This document shows positions 34,237 through 42,982 of a stretch of 64,000 nucleotides of DNA, in pieces. The stretch is from Butyrivibrio sp. GTDB lineage: Bacteria > Bacillota > Clostridia > Lachnospirales > Lachnospiraceae. Position 1 is the first letter of the stretch. Each line of letters opens with the position of its first letter. The translations under genes and the position numbers were made by a program. Location of the stretch: assembly GCF_015056685.1 (NCBI RefSeq), contig NZ_SVFW01000001.1, positions 62,001 to 126,000 of the forward strand. The letters are read 5' to 3'. The notes under the pieces were generated by a model. That model had not been told where the DNA came from and did no database searches. It saw only the letters and a list, made by a program, of their open reading frames with translations.

Positions 34237-34707
34237 TTATTTAAATTTGACCTTAAACTCTTTTTCAGCCTCTCTTTGCTGATCTTTCTTGGCCATATCT
34301 GCTCGTTTATCATAGAGCTTTTTACCTTTTGCAAGGCCCACTTCAACTTTCACTCTGCCGTTTTTAAAATAAACTTCAAGTGGTACAAGGGTGTATCCCT
34401 GAACCATCTTCTGCTGATCCAGCTTTCTTATTTCAGCTTTATGTAAAAGAAGTCTCTTTACACGAAGGGGATCTTTATTGAAAATATTTCCTTTCTCATA
34501 TGGACTGATATTCATGCCCATGATAAAAGCCTCACCTTTATCTATGCTGATCCAAGCCTCTTTTATACTGCATTTTCCCTGTCTGATAGATTTTACTTCT
34601 GTTCCAAACAGTTCAATTCCTGCTTCGTATTTTTCCTCGATAAAATAGTCATGATATGCTTTTTTATTGTTTGCAACGAGCTTCCTTGCCTTATTATCTT
34701 CTGCCAT
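34237..34707 (-). CDS. smpB: SsrA-binding protein SmpB
   Basis: A 156-residue RNA-binding protein that carries tmRNA into stalled ribosomes. FIEEKYEAGIELFGTEVKSIRQGK, ISPYEKGN and the basic C-terminal tail (GLAKGKKLYDKRADMAKKDQ) are standard. I start at ATG 34707, with AGGTG upstream; the frame stays open to 34953, but those 82 residues overlap rnr and are not SmpB. It lies directly before ssrA. Confidence 0.97.
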   Translation of the reverse strand: MAEDNKARKLVANNKKAYHDYFIEEKYEAGIELFGTEVKSIRQGKCSIKEAWISIDKGEAFIMGMNISPYEKGNIFNKDPLRVKRLLLHKAEIRKLDQQKMVQGYTLVPLEVYFKNGRVKVEVGLAKGKKLYDKRADMAKKDQQREAEKEFKVKFK

Positions 34708-34771
34708 ATTACACCTACGTTTTTTTATTAAGCATATACCATTGTATATATTTATTCCATATACCAATAGT

Positions 34772-37183
34772 TTACTTTTTCTTTTTTCTGCCCTTTCCCT
34801 GAGCACTTCTTGCTGCCTTGCTTGTAGCAGACTTTTTATATTTATGAACCTTATATACCTTTCGGGAAGACTTAGCTTTTTCCTTATTGGATGGGGCATT
34901 TTTCCTGCCTTTTCCTTTATCGCTTCCTGATTTACGCTTTTTCCTGAACTCACCGGTTAATGCGTCGGGTTCATACTCGCTAAGATCAATAAGCTTGCCG
35001 TTATACTCTACAAGGCGTCCCTCAGAGTGGGCTGCATCAATGATTTCGTCGCCACCATTATCCTCGCTGCTTCTTTCTTCCTGCGCAATCTCGCCTAGCT
35101 TTCTGACCTTTTTCGCTCTGTCCTGCGCAATCTTTTTGGCCTTTGGAATATCTTCAAATCCATCATAGTCAAACTCATCGTCTTCATCTTCAGACAAAAC
35201 AAGTTTAAAATCAATAGATTTTGTAAGTCTGTCAGCACCGGCTACCTTGATCATAACTCTCTGACCAAGAGTATACTCCTTATGAGTTCTCTCGCCTACA
35301 AGCTTCATGTTTTCTTCATCATACACATAAAAATCATCGCTCATAGCTGCAGCTCTGACCATGCCCTCACAGGAATTCTCAAGCTCAACAAATAATCCCC
35401 AGGCTGTAACTCCGGAAACAATGCCTTCAAAGCGCTCACCTATATGGTTTTCCATATATTGAGCCTTCTTAAGTTTATCAGTCTCTCTTTCGGCTTCCTC
35501 AGCTCTTCTTTCAGTTTCTGAAGAGTGCTTTGCAACCTCATCAAGAATCTCTTCATAGTGCGAGAACTTGGCCGCTGTCATTCTTCCCCTCAGGTGGTCC
35601 TTGATGATTCTGTGGATCTGAAGGTCAGGATATCGCCTTATAGGAGACGTAAAGTGGCAATAATAGTCAAAAGCAAGTCCGAAATGTCCTGTACACTCTG
35701 TGCTGTACTTGGCCTGCATCATGCTTCTTAAGGTCATTCTGCTGATAACAGCCTCTTCTTTTGTACCCTCTATGCCTTTTAAGAGCTTCTGAAGCTCTTT
35801 TGGCCTTACACCTTCATCCTTTCTGGTTCTGATGTGGTATCCAAGATTATTGACAAATGCAGCAAGGGAGCTGATTTTCTCTGGATCCGGCTGCTCATGG
35901 ATACGATATACAAAAGGACTCTGCAGGTAAAAGAAATGTTCTGCAACTGTCTGGTTTGCAGCAAGCATAAAGTCCTCGATGAGCTTTGTTGCAGTATTTC
36001 TCTCATGAGGAACTATATCGATCGGATTTCCTTCTTCATCCAAAATAATCTTGGTCTCAGGAAAATCAAAGTCAATTGCGCCCTTGGATTCTCTTTTCTT
36101 TCTAAGGATACTTGAAAGCTCAGCCATTTCCTCGAACATAGGAACCAGTTCTTTGTACTTCAGAGTTTCCTCTTCATCTTTATCTTCAAGAATCTTGGCA
36201 ACGCTTGTATAGGACATCCTTTCATTGACATTGATCACAGACTCAACAATATCATGATCTATAACTTTACCACTCTTATCTATTGTCATAAGACAGCTGA
36301 GTGCAAGTCTGTCCTCTCCGTGATTCAATGAACAGATGCCGTTTGAAAGTCTGTGTGGAAGCATAGGAATTACTCTGTCCACCAGATAGACACTTGTTCC
36401 TCTTTTAAGAGCTTCTCTGTCAAGAGCCGAGCTCTCCTGCACATAATTTGTAACGTCAGCAATATGAACTCCCAAATGATAAAGTCCCTTATCATCTATT
36501 GTAAGGCTGACTGCATCATCAAGGTCTTTTGCGTCCTCGCCGTCGATCGTTACCATCATTACATCGCGAAGGTCCTCTCTGCCGTACATGTCGGCTTCGC
36601 TTATCTGATCAGGGCATCTGTTGGCCTGATTTATGACCTTCTCAGGAAATTCATAAGGAATATCATAGTTCTTTACAATTGATAATATATCAACTCCGGG
36701 GTCATTTATATTGCCGATAACCTCTTTAACCTTGCCCTCAGGCTTTCTATGAAGGGCCTGGTTACCATAATCTGTGATTGTTACAACTACTTTATCACCG
36801 GTCACAGCGCTGCCATGATGTTCGATTGGAATAAAGATATCCTGAAGTACTTTAGAATTATCAGGAATAACAAAGCCAAAATTCTTTTCACCCTGGTATG
36901 TTCCCACAAGCTCTTCCATTCCTCTTACAAGAATGTTCCTGATACGGCCTTCCTGTCTCTTACCTGTTGATTCAGGCAAAATCTCAACTTCTACAGTATC
37001 TGAATGAAAGGCGCCATGAACATACTCTTCAGGAATAAAGATGTCTTCATCCATTCCTTCTACTTCAACAAAACCAAAGCCTCTTGGGTTTGCTACGAAC
37101 TGTCCTACTATATAGTTTTTATGCTTCTTTGAAGTTCCAAAAGAACTTTCTTCTACTCTTTTTAACTTTTTTCCCTTACTCAT
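34772..37183 (-). CDS. rnr: Ribonuclease R
   Basis: An 803-residue 3'-5' exoribonuclease that degrades structured RNA and also mRNA released by tmRNA. Cold-shock-like domains occupy about 20-190. The RNB catalytic domain has DGEDAKDLDDAVSL with its metal-binding aspartates, an S1 domain (GERFEGIVSGVTAWGLFVELENSCEGMV) follows, and the tail is long and Lys-rich. I start at ATG 37183, with GAGGT just upstream; the frame from 37243 would run through a terminator hairpin. Its neighbours smpB and ssrA share the trans-translation function. Confidence 0.96.
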   Translation of the reverse strand: MSKGKKLKRVEESSFGTSKKHKNYIVGQFVANPRGFGFVEVEGMDEDIFIPEEYVHGAFHSDTVEVEILPESTGKRQEGRIRNILVRGMEELVGTYQGEKNFGFVIPDNSKVLQDIFIPIEHHGSAVTGDKVVVTITDYGNQALHRKPEGKVKEVIGNINDPGVDILSIVKNYDIPYEFPEKVINQANRCPDQISEADMYGREDLRDVMMVTIDGEDAKDLDDAVSLTIDDKGLYHLGVHIADVTNYVQESSALDREALKRGTSVYLVDRVIPMLPHRLSNGICSLNHGEDRLALSCLMTIDKSGKVIDHDIVESVINVNERMSYTSVAKILEDKDEEETLKYKELVPMFEEMAELSSILRKKRESKGAIDFDFPETKIILDEEGNPIDIVPHERNTATKLIEDFMLAANQTVAEHFFYLQSPFVYRIHEQPDPEKISSLAAFVNNLGYHIRTRKDEGVRPKELQKLLKGIEGTKEEAVISRMTLRSMMQAKYSTECTGHFGLAFDYYCHFTSPIRRYPDLQIHRIIKDHLRGRMTAAKFSHYEEILDEVAKHSSETERRAEEAERETDKLKKAQYMENHIGERFEGIVSGVTAWGLFVELENSCEGMVRAAAMSDDFYVYDEENMKLVGERTHKEYTLGQRVMIKVAGADRLTKSIDFKLVLSEDEDDEFDYDGFEDIPKAKKIAQDRAKKVRKLGEIAQEERSSEDNGGDEIIDAAHSEGRLVEYNGKLIDLSEYEPDALTGEFRKKRKSGSDKGKGRKNAPSNKEKAKSSRKVYKVHKYKKSATSKAARSAQGKGRKKKK

Positions 37184-37204
37184 AAATACCTCAGCAAGTG
37201 CCCA

Positions 37205-37243
37205 TAAAATTTTAAAAGGCACCCTATTTCTAGAGTGCCTCAC
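37205..37243 (-). terminator. Terminator or attenuator between secG and rnr
   Basis: On the minus strand AGGCACtCTA..TAGggTGCCT forms an imperfect stem followed by TTTTAAAATTTT. The T-run is weak, so partial read-through into rnr is plausible. No separate rnr promoter is obvious. Confidence 0.55.
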
Positions 37244-37261
37244 ATAGCAAAAATAAAATTT

Positions 37262-37504
37262 TTAGAACATATTCATGTTGAGAATTACGCTAAATACGAT
37301 AAACAAAACTGATAAAACAAATGTAGCTTTCTTAAGAACACCCTCTCTTGAACGGCCTTTGTTTTTGCTCCAGTATGTATTCTCTACTGTTCCCTGAATT
37401 GCTCCAAGTCCCTGATTCTTGCCTTCCTGTGCAAGTACAAGAACAACCAATGCGGCACATACTATAATAAATACTACTCCGAAAACATAATCTAAAGCAC
37501 TCAC
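37262..37504 (-). CDS. secG: Preprotein translocase subunit SecG
   Basis: An 80-residue membrane protein with two helices (about 5-22 and 57-77). The conserved LVLAQEGKNQGLGAIQG lies between them, as in SecG. It assists SecYEG export. The next genes are rnr and smpB, a common secG-rnr-smpB order in Firmicutes. Confidence 0.92.
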   Translation of the reverse strand: MSALDYVFGVVFIIVCAALVVLVLAQEGKNQGLGAIQGTVENTYWSKNKGRSREGVLKKATFVLSVLFIVFSVILNMNMF

Positions 37505-37573
37505 GAAAAACTTCCCTCCCAGTACCTGTATAAAAATAGTCTTGCTAATTTTTTAAAGTCACAAGCACGTATT

Positions 37574-37602
37574 ACTTTATCATATTTATGCAATATCGTC
37601 AA
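37574..37602 (-). promoter_or_regulatory. Putative secG promoter
   Basis: On the minus strand TTGACG (37602-37597), a 17-base spacer ending TGA, and TAAAGT (37579-37574). GGGAGG lies upstream of the secG start. Confidence 0.5.
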
Positions 37603-37613
37603 ACAATACAGTC

Positions 37614-39161
37614 TTATTTCTTGATAAGAAGTGACTTTCCTGTCATCTCTTTTGGCTGTTCCTCGCCCATACACTCGATAAGTGTAGGAATGATATCTGC
37701 AAGGCATCCATTCTCTCTAAGAGTATAAGCCTCATCATAATTAACAAGGATAAATGGAACAGGATTTGTTGTATGAGCTGTCCAAGGCTCACCTGTTTCA
37801 TAATCGATCATCATATCAGCGTTACCGTGGTCAGCGCAGATAAACATTGTTCCGTTTGTTGCCTTTATAGCATCAACAATCTTGCCAACACACTCATCAA
37901 CTGTTTCAATAGCCTTTACAGCAGCTGGAATAACACCTGTATGTCCAACCATATCAGGGTTAGCAAAGTTAGCAATGATAACATCATATTTCTGAGAATT
38001 TATAGCATCAAGAATCTTCTCACAAACTTCAGGTGCACTCATCTGAGGCTTAAGGTCGTATGTAGGAACATCCTTAGGGCTGTTAACAAGTACTCTGTCC
38101 TCGCCCTCGTTTGGCTGTTCAACACCACCGTTAAAGAAGAATGTAACATGAGCATACTTCTCAGTCTCTGCGATACGTGCCTGCTTCATTCCCTTAGCAG
38201 CAAGCCACTCGCCAAATGTGTTGTTAAGAAGAACCTTCTTAAATGCAACTTCCTTATTAGGGATAAGAGGATCATAATCTGTGAAGCATACATATGTAAC
38301 ATCAAGACGCTTTCCTCTGTTAAACTTATCAAACTCATCATCGCAGAAGCAATGTGTGATCTCTCTTGCTCTGTCTGGACGGAAATTATAGAAAATAATA
38401 GAATCTCCATCCTTAACTGTTGCTACAGGAGCACCATTCTTCATGATAACTGTAGGGATAACAAACTCATCTGTCTTGCCATCCTTATATGACTGCTCCA
38501 TGCACTCATGAGCACTGTTTGCCTTGTTGCCCTCGCCCTTTGTGATAGCGTTATAAGCAACCTCAACACGGTCATAGTTATTATCTCTGTCCATTGCATA
38601 GTAACGACCTGAGATAGAAGCAATCTGGCCAACACCAAGCTCTTTCATCTTGTTCTCAAGCTGTGCTACAAAATCAATTCCACTTTCAGGTGGAGTATCT
38701 CTACCATCAAGGAAGCAGTGAACAAATACCTTATCAAGTCCGTTCTTTTTTGCAAGCTCTAAAAGTCCATAGATATGTGTAATGTGGCTGTGTACACCAC
38801 CATCAGAAACAAGACCGTACAGATGAAGAGCTGAATTTTTCTCTTTGCAGTTATTGATAGCTGCCAGGAGCCCTTCGTTTGTGAAGAAATCACCGTCTTC
38901 AATAGATTTTGTGATTCTTGTAAGTTCCTGGTAAACAATACGGCCGGCACCCATATTCATATGTCCAACCTCTGAGTTACCCATCTGTCCGTCAGGAAGA
39001 CCTACAGCAAGACCTGAAGCATATCCCTTTACAAAAGGATAATCCTTCATAAGACCATCCATTACAGGAGTCTTAGCCATTGCAATAGCATTTCCTTCTG
39101 GATTATCATTAAGTCCGTATCCATCAAGGATCAAAAGAACTGTTGGTTTAGAACCTCTCAT
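37614..39161 (-). CDS. gpmI: 2,3-bisphosphoglycerate-independent phosphoglycerate mutase
   Basis: A 515-residue manganese-dependent glycolytic enzyme (3-PG to 2-PG). LLILDGYGLNDNPEGNAIA holds the first metal ligand, QMGNSEVGHMNMGAGR the catalytic serine, HCFLDGRDTPP the substrate site, and FICADHGNADMM and AHTTNPVPFIL further metal ligands. Length and ends are normal. It has its own promoter. Confidence 0.97.
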   Translation of the reverse strand: MRGSKPTVLLILDGYGLNDNPEGNAIAMAKTPVMDGLMKDYPFVKGYASGLAVGLPDGQMGNSEVGHMNMGAGRIVYQELTRITKSIEDGDFFTNEGLLAAINNCKEKNSALHLYGLVSDGGVHSHITHIYGLLELAKKNGLDKVFVHCFLDGRDTPPESGIDFVAQLENKMKELGVGQIASISGRYYAMDRDNNYDRVEVAYNAITKGEGNKANSAHECMEQSYKDGKTDEFVIPTVIMKNGAPVATVKDGDSIIFYNFRPDRAREITHCFCDDEFDKFNRGKRLDVTYVCFTDYDPLIPNKEVAFKKVLLNNTFGEWLAAKGMKQARIAETEKYAHVTFFFNGGVEQPNEGEDRVLVNSPKDVPTYDLKPQMSAPEVCEKILDAINSQKYDVIIANFANPDMVGHTGVIPAAVKAIETVDECVGKIVDAIKATNGTMFICADHGNADMMIDYETGEPWTAHTTNPVPFILVNYDEAYTLRENGCLADIIPTLIECMGEEQPKEMTGKSLLIKK

Positions 39162-39226
39162 TATATATCCTCCATTTCACGTGTAATACGTTAAAAGCAA
39201 TTAAAAAGCTTTGTAATTCCTTGCAT

Positions 39227-39256
39227 AGTATATATCAATTGTTAGCATTTTGACAA
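39227..39256 (-). promoter_or_regulatory. gpmI promoter
   Basis: On the minus strand TTGTCA (39256-39251), 18-base spacer, TATACT (39232-39227), 66 bases before the start. GGAGG precedes the ATG. Confidence 0.6.
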
Positions 39257-39261
39257 GCCAT

Positions 39262-40167
39262 TTACTTAAGGGCAACTTCCTGCTCAGTGCCATTCATGCT
39301 GACTATCATTCCAAGTGACTTGATAGATGTGGAATCATCTTCGCTTATCTGAGTAAGTATAACAAGGCTCTCATGGGCCTTTGACTCAATCTCACCAATA
39401 TATGACGACAGATCATTAGGTAAAAAAGTAACAGCCGAATAGCCCAAATTCTTGCCATTTAAAAGTATCTGGAAAAGAAGCTTTTGATTTATCATATTGA
39501 TCTTTTTGGTAGAACCTGATGCATTATAAAGGTCAAATCTCAAAACCAGAAGTTTTTTGCCCTTATCAGCATTTACAACATAGCTCTTTGAGCTTTCAGG
39601 ATATGTACTTGAAACAGAATATCCCTGGTAAGAAAGGAATATGTCGCTTTCTATTTCCTGAGTCTGATCTGACGAAAGCACAATTGCATTGCTGCTTACT
39701 TCAGTTGGTTTTTCTTCCTCATCAGTTTCCTGGGCAGCTGTAGATGCAGTTGTAGCTGCAGCTCCCACTTCAGTATCTGTCTCAGATGAACCGATTGCTG
39801 ACGCAATATCATCTGTTTTATCCGGTTCTTCAGGAAGCTCTTCGCTTGAATCTGTTGTTGGTACAACCTCTTCCACTCTGACAGTACTGGTCGGCTGAGT
39901 GGTTGTAGTCTGACTTTCCTGTTGTTTCTGTTCATCCTTAGCTGCTTTTCTTGCCTCTTTTTCGCGCTCTTTTTGAACTTCTTTCGCATCGACGTAGGTC
40001 AGTTTCTCTTTATCGTTATTTGAATACTTCATCAAAAGACCTACAGCAAATTCGACAGTCTGTTTATACTCATCTTCAGTAAGCTCCGGAAATTTTTCTC
40101 CGCAGCCTGAAAGTGATAAGACGATCATAACAGTAAGTGAAAGTAATACAGCTCTTTTAACCCTCAT
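39262..40167 (-). CDS. Hypothetical lipoprotein linked to a two-component system
   Basis: A 301-residue protein with lipobox LSLSGC (Cys near 22), so it is surface-anchored. After a short helical part comes a charged, coiled-coil-like stretch (about 62-85), then a long Thr/Glu/Ser-rich linker to about 165. The C-terminal domain of about 130 residues looks beta-rich (KLLVLRFDLYNASGSTKKIN), resembling telokin- or DUF4352/DUF5067-like extracellular modules. This is a resemblance only. It starts 24 bases after the histidine kinase and is probably co-transcribed with it. Confidence 0.75.
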   Translation of the reverse strand: MRVKRAVLLSLTVMIVLSLSGCGEKFPELTEDEYKQTVEFAVGLLMKYSNNDKEKLTYVDAKEVQKEREKEARKAAKDEQKQQESQTTTTQPTSTVRVEEVVPTTDSSEELPEEPDKTDDIASAIGSSETDTEVGAAATTASTAAQETDEEEKPTEVSSNAIVLSSDQTQEIESDIFLSYQGYSVSSTYPESSKSYVVNADKGKKLLVLRFDLYNASGSTKKINMINQKLLFQILLNGKNLGYSAVTFLPNDLSSYIGEIESKAHESLVILTQISEDDSTSIKSLGMIVSMNGTEQEVALK

Positions 40168-40190
40168 AAAAGTACCCTCATATCATTACT

Positions 40191-41699
40191 TTATTCTGTC
40201 TCTAGTTCAAAGTAAAACTCAACACCGTTGTCATAGTTGATCACGCCGTAAGCCTGATTCATACTCTCCATTATAGCCTTTACGATTGACAAGCCTACAC
40301 CGCTTCCCCCGTACTCTCTGGTTCTGGCCTTATCAACCTTATAAAATTTCTCCCAAATATGTCCAATACTTTCCTTGGGAATAGGTTTTCCTGTGTTAAA
40401 TACTGAAACTCTTGCATGATTATCAAGTTTGACCACTTTTATCTCTATGATCTTTTCGCCGTCAATGTGGTTAAGAGCGTTACTGTAATAATTCTGCAAG
40501 ACCTCCTCTACCTTGAATTCATCACCCCAAACAAATATAGGCTCCTCAACATCAAATTGTATTGTAGCTTCTTTTTGCCTTGCCAGTAGCTCTGCAGATT
40601 TAATATAGTTACGGACCAATTCGACAATATCAAATCTGTCCATATTGGCTTTCTCATTACCAAATTCAAGCTGATTCAAGGTAAGAAGCTTTTTTACCAT
40701 TATATTCATCTTGGACGCTTCGTCCATGATGACATCGCAATAAAAATCCCTGCTCTCAGGATCGTCATTTATTCCTTCCCTGAGTCCCTCTGCATAACCT
40801 TGTATCAGAGCAATTGGTGTCTTAAGCTCATGGGATACGTTAGAAAGAAATTCTTTTCTCATTTCATCAATTTCTTCCTTCTGAGCGATATCCTGTTTCA
40901 AGGTAATATTCGCATTTTTGAGCTCTTTGATAGTCTGCTCAAGAGTCTCAGAAAGTTCGTTCATGTTTTGCCCAAGAATATCAATCTCGTTGTTATAGTT
41001 CTCTGTATTTTCATACTTGGCTTCAAAGTTCAGGTTCTTCATCTTATCAGAAATAAGATAAAGACGCTTAATAGGATCGGTTATCTTTTTGGATATATAA
41101 AGAATAACCACAGAACCTACAACAATAGCAATAACACCTACATATGCCATGAAGGTGTTAGATATCGATACACTATCCTTGATACTTTCCATAGTGGAGC
41201 GAACAAGAATAAGGTTTCCTGCACCTACAACGCCCCACATTTCCAGATATTTTCGCCCGGTAGCGCGGTCTTTTTCAATCTGAAGAGTGTAGCCCTCTCC
41301 AATATCAATGATCTCCTTATCATTGTTATTATCTGAATCAAGGATATTGTCCCACAAGATCTTGGTCAGCTGCTCAGCATTATTGGCAGAAGATTTTATA
41401 GTTAAAGAATCAGCATCAAGAACTATCATCTCAATATTGTATCGCTCACAGATGTGGGTGATCTCAACATCGAATTCCTCTGAGGTAATGTCACCGTCGC
41501 TTATGGCCTGTGCAATGCTTCTATAAGCCTGAATGATCGCTTCTCTCTTGTTTTGAACATAAAACTGTTCCATGAAGAAAAGATTTATTACCAGGCAAAA
41601 ACCAAACGCCATTATCAAAGTAAAAATAAATGCTGAACTGATTTCAAATCTTATGGAATGAGTTTTGGTTTTTTCTATAGGAGCATCAGTTTTCTTCAA
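40191..41699 (-). CDS. Membrane sensor histidine kinase
   Basis: A 502-residue kinase. Membrane helices at about 21-43 and 183-203 flank an external sensor of about 140 residues; then HAMP, a coiled coil, HisKA with phospho-acceptor H290 (NVSHELKTPIALIQG) and a HATPase_c domain (N-box-like NYYSNALNH, G-boxes EKFYKVDKA and YGGSGVGLSIVKAIME). It phosphorylates the regulator encoded just upstream, whose gene overlaps by 14 bases. The signal is unknown. Confidence 0.95.
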   Translation of the reverse strand: MKKTDAPIEKTKTHSIRFEISSAFIFTLIMAFGFCLVINLFFMEQFYVQNKREAIIQAYRSIAQAISDGDITSEEFDVEITHICERYNIEMIVLDADSLTIKSSANNAEQLTKILWDNILDSDNNNDKEIIDIGEGYTLQIEKDRATGRKYLEMWGVVGAGNLILVRSTMESIKDSVSISNTFMAYVGVIAIVVGSVVILYISKKITDPIKRLYLISDKMKNLNFEAKYENTENYNNEIDILGQNMNELSETLEQTIKELKNANITLKQDIAQKEEIDEMRKEFLSNVSHELKTPIALIQGYAEGLREGINDDPESRDFYCDVIMDEASKMNIMVKKLLTLNQLEFGNEKANMDRFDIVELVRNYIKSAELLARQKEATIQFDVEEPIFVWGDEFKVEEVLQNYYSNALNHIDGEKIIEIKVVKLDNHARVSVFNTGKPIPKESIGHIWEKFYKVDKARTREYGGSGVGLSIVKAIMESMNQAYGVINYDNGVEFYFELETE

Positions 41700-42363
41700 A
41701 TTTATACCCCATTCCCCAAATTGTCTTGATCATATCGCCCTTAGATCCCAGTTTGCCACGAAGCTTTTTAACATGGGTATCGATAGTACGGGCATCTCCA
41801 AAATAGTCATAATTCCAAACGTTGTTAAGGATCTTTTCTCTTGAAAGAGCAACTCCCTTATTTTCAAAGAAGAATGAAAGAAGCTCGAATTCCTTATAGC
41901 TAAGTTCAATCTCTTTTCCATCCACAAATACGCTATGTGCAACCTTGTTTACAACAATACCGCCAAGTTCCATGACCTGGTTATTTGCTGCCTGATTAGT
42001 TCTTCTAAGAATAGCTGAAACTCTTGCAGCAAGAATCTTTGGACTAAATGGTTTTGAGATATATTCATCTACTCCAAGTTCAAATCCGAGAAGCTCATCT
42101 CTTTCCTCAGATTTTGCTGTAAGCATAATGATCGGAACCTTGGAATTAGTTCTGATCTCTCTGCAGACTTCCCATCCGTCACGCTTTGGCATCATAACGT
42201 CCAAAATGATAAGAGCTATATCCTTATCCTCATAAAACATATCAAGTGCCTGCTGTCCATCGCCTGCTTCAAGAACTATATATCCATCTTTTATCAAAAA
42301 GTCTTTGACGAGTTTTCTCATTCTGCTCTCGTCATCAACAACAAGTATCTTAAGATCATCCAT
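41686..42363 (-). CDS. OmpR/PhoB-family response regulator
   Basis: A 225-residue transcription regulator. The receiver has acidic DDE near residues 10-12, the phospho-acceptor Asp in LIILDVMMPKRDGW, the Thr in MLTAKS and the Lys in SKPF. The C-terminal winged helix (ELSYKEFELLSFFFENKG ... ARTIDTHVKKLRGKLG) is standard. Paired with the kinase at 40191. Confidence 0.96.
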   Translation of the reverse strand: MDDLKILVVDDESRMRKLVKDFLIKDGYIVLEAGDGQQALDMFYEDKDIALIILDVMMPKRDGWEVCREIRTNSKVPIIMLTAKSEERDELLGFELGVDEYISKPFSPKILAARVSAILRRTNQAANNQVMELGGIVVNKVAHSVFVDGKEIELSYKEFELLSFFFENKGVALSREKILNNVWNYDYFGDARTIDTHVKKLRGKLGSKGDMIKTIWGMGYKFEEN

Positions 42364-42382
42364 TAATTATGTCCTCCTAAAA

Positions 42383-42982
42383 TCAGTAACTTACATCTCC
42401 CTCATCATACCCTTTAGAGTCAGCGATGCCAAGCCTTTTTTCTGCTTCACGCACAGCCTTTTCTCGCTCTTTTAGTTCTTCATCCCAAGCAGAGTAGCGG
42501 TTTGTGATATTTCTTTTGTAATTAATGATATTATCATTTTCGCTGGTAGAAGCAATTACAAACATTAAGATTACCACAATAATAAGCGCTACGTTAAGAA
42601 CAATAGATAAAATTCTTCCAAAATGTACTTTTTCTCCTGATGGATTCTCCTTCTTTTTCGAGGAAAGCTTATCAAGAGAAGACTGCCTGGTCATAGGAAT
42701 CTCCAGTGGTATAGGAATCAGGTCCTGCTCTTCAAAACCTTTTTCAAGAAGCTTTTCTCTAAGGTCAGTCAGATATCTCCATCCAAGAGGAGTTTTAAAA
42801 ATTCTGTTTTGAATTGCCTTTTCATAAACTGCCAGCATATCATCAGGTCTGCTGACCTTAACCTTGGTCTCCAGAACTTTTATCTTTGAAAGATCAAGTG
42901 TGCCCTTTTCAGCATCTGTTTCTGTTAAAAACTCGTAGCCACCGACTATAAACTTGTCTTTATTTTCTTTATTAGACGCCAT
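42383..42982 (-). CDS. Hypothetical single-TM protein between glgX and the response regulator
   Basis: A 199-residue protein with no signal peptide. A soluble N-terminal part of about 120 residues, rich in charged residues, is followed by a membrane helix (about 128-150), then a Lys/Glu-rich predicted coiled coil (WDEELKEREKAVREAEKRLG). By charge the N-terminal part should be cytoplasmic. ATG 42982 has GGAG upstream and overlaps glgX by 11 bases. I do not recognise the family. Confidence 0.75.
   Translation of the reverse strand: MASNKENKDKFIVGGYEFLTETDAEKGTLDLSKIKVLETKVKVSRPDDMLAVYEKAIQNRIFKTPLGWRYLTDLREKLLEKGFEEQDLIPIPLEIPMTRQSSLDKLSSKKKENPSGEKVHFGRILSIVLNVALIIVVILMFVIASTSENDNIINYKRNITNRYSAWDEELKEREKAVREAEKRLGIADSKGYDEGDVSY

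Noticed and set aside
34708..34953. N-terminal extension of SmpB
   Set aside because: The added 82 residues overlap rnr, match no SmpB, and ATG 34707 has a ribosome-binding site.
37773..38492. 239-residue plus-strand open frame opposite gpmI
   Set aside because: Antisense to a fully conserved gpmI; Cys/Asn-rich shadow composition.
40800..41336. 178-residue plus-strand frame opposite the histidine kinase
   Set aside because: Lies antisense to conserved HAMP and sensor coding sequence; no initiation signal.
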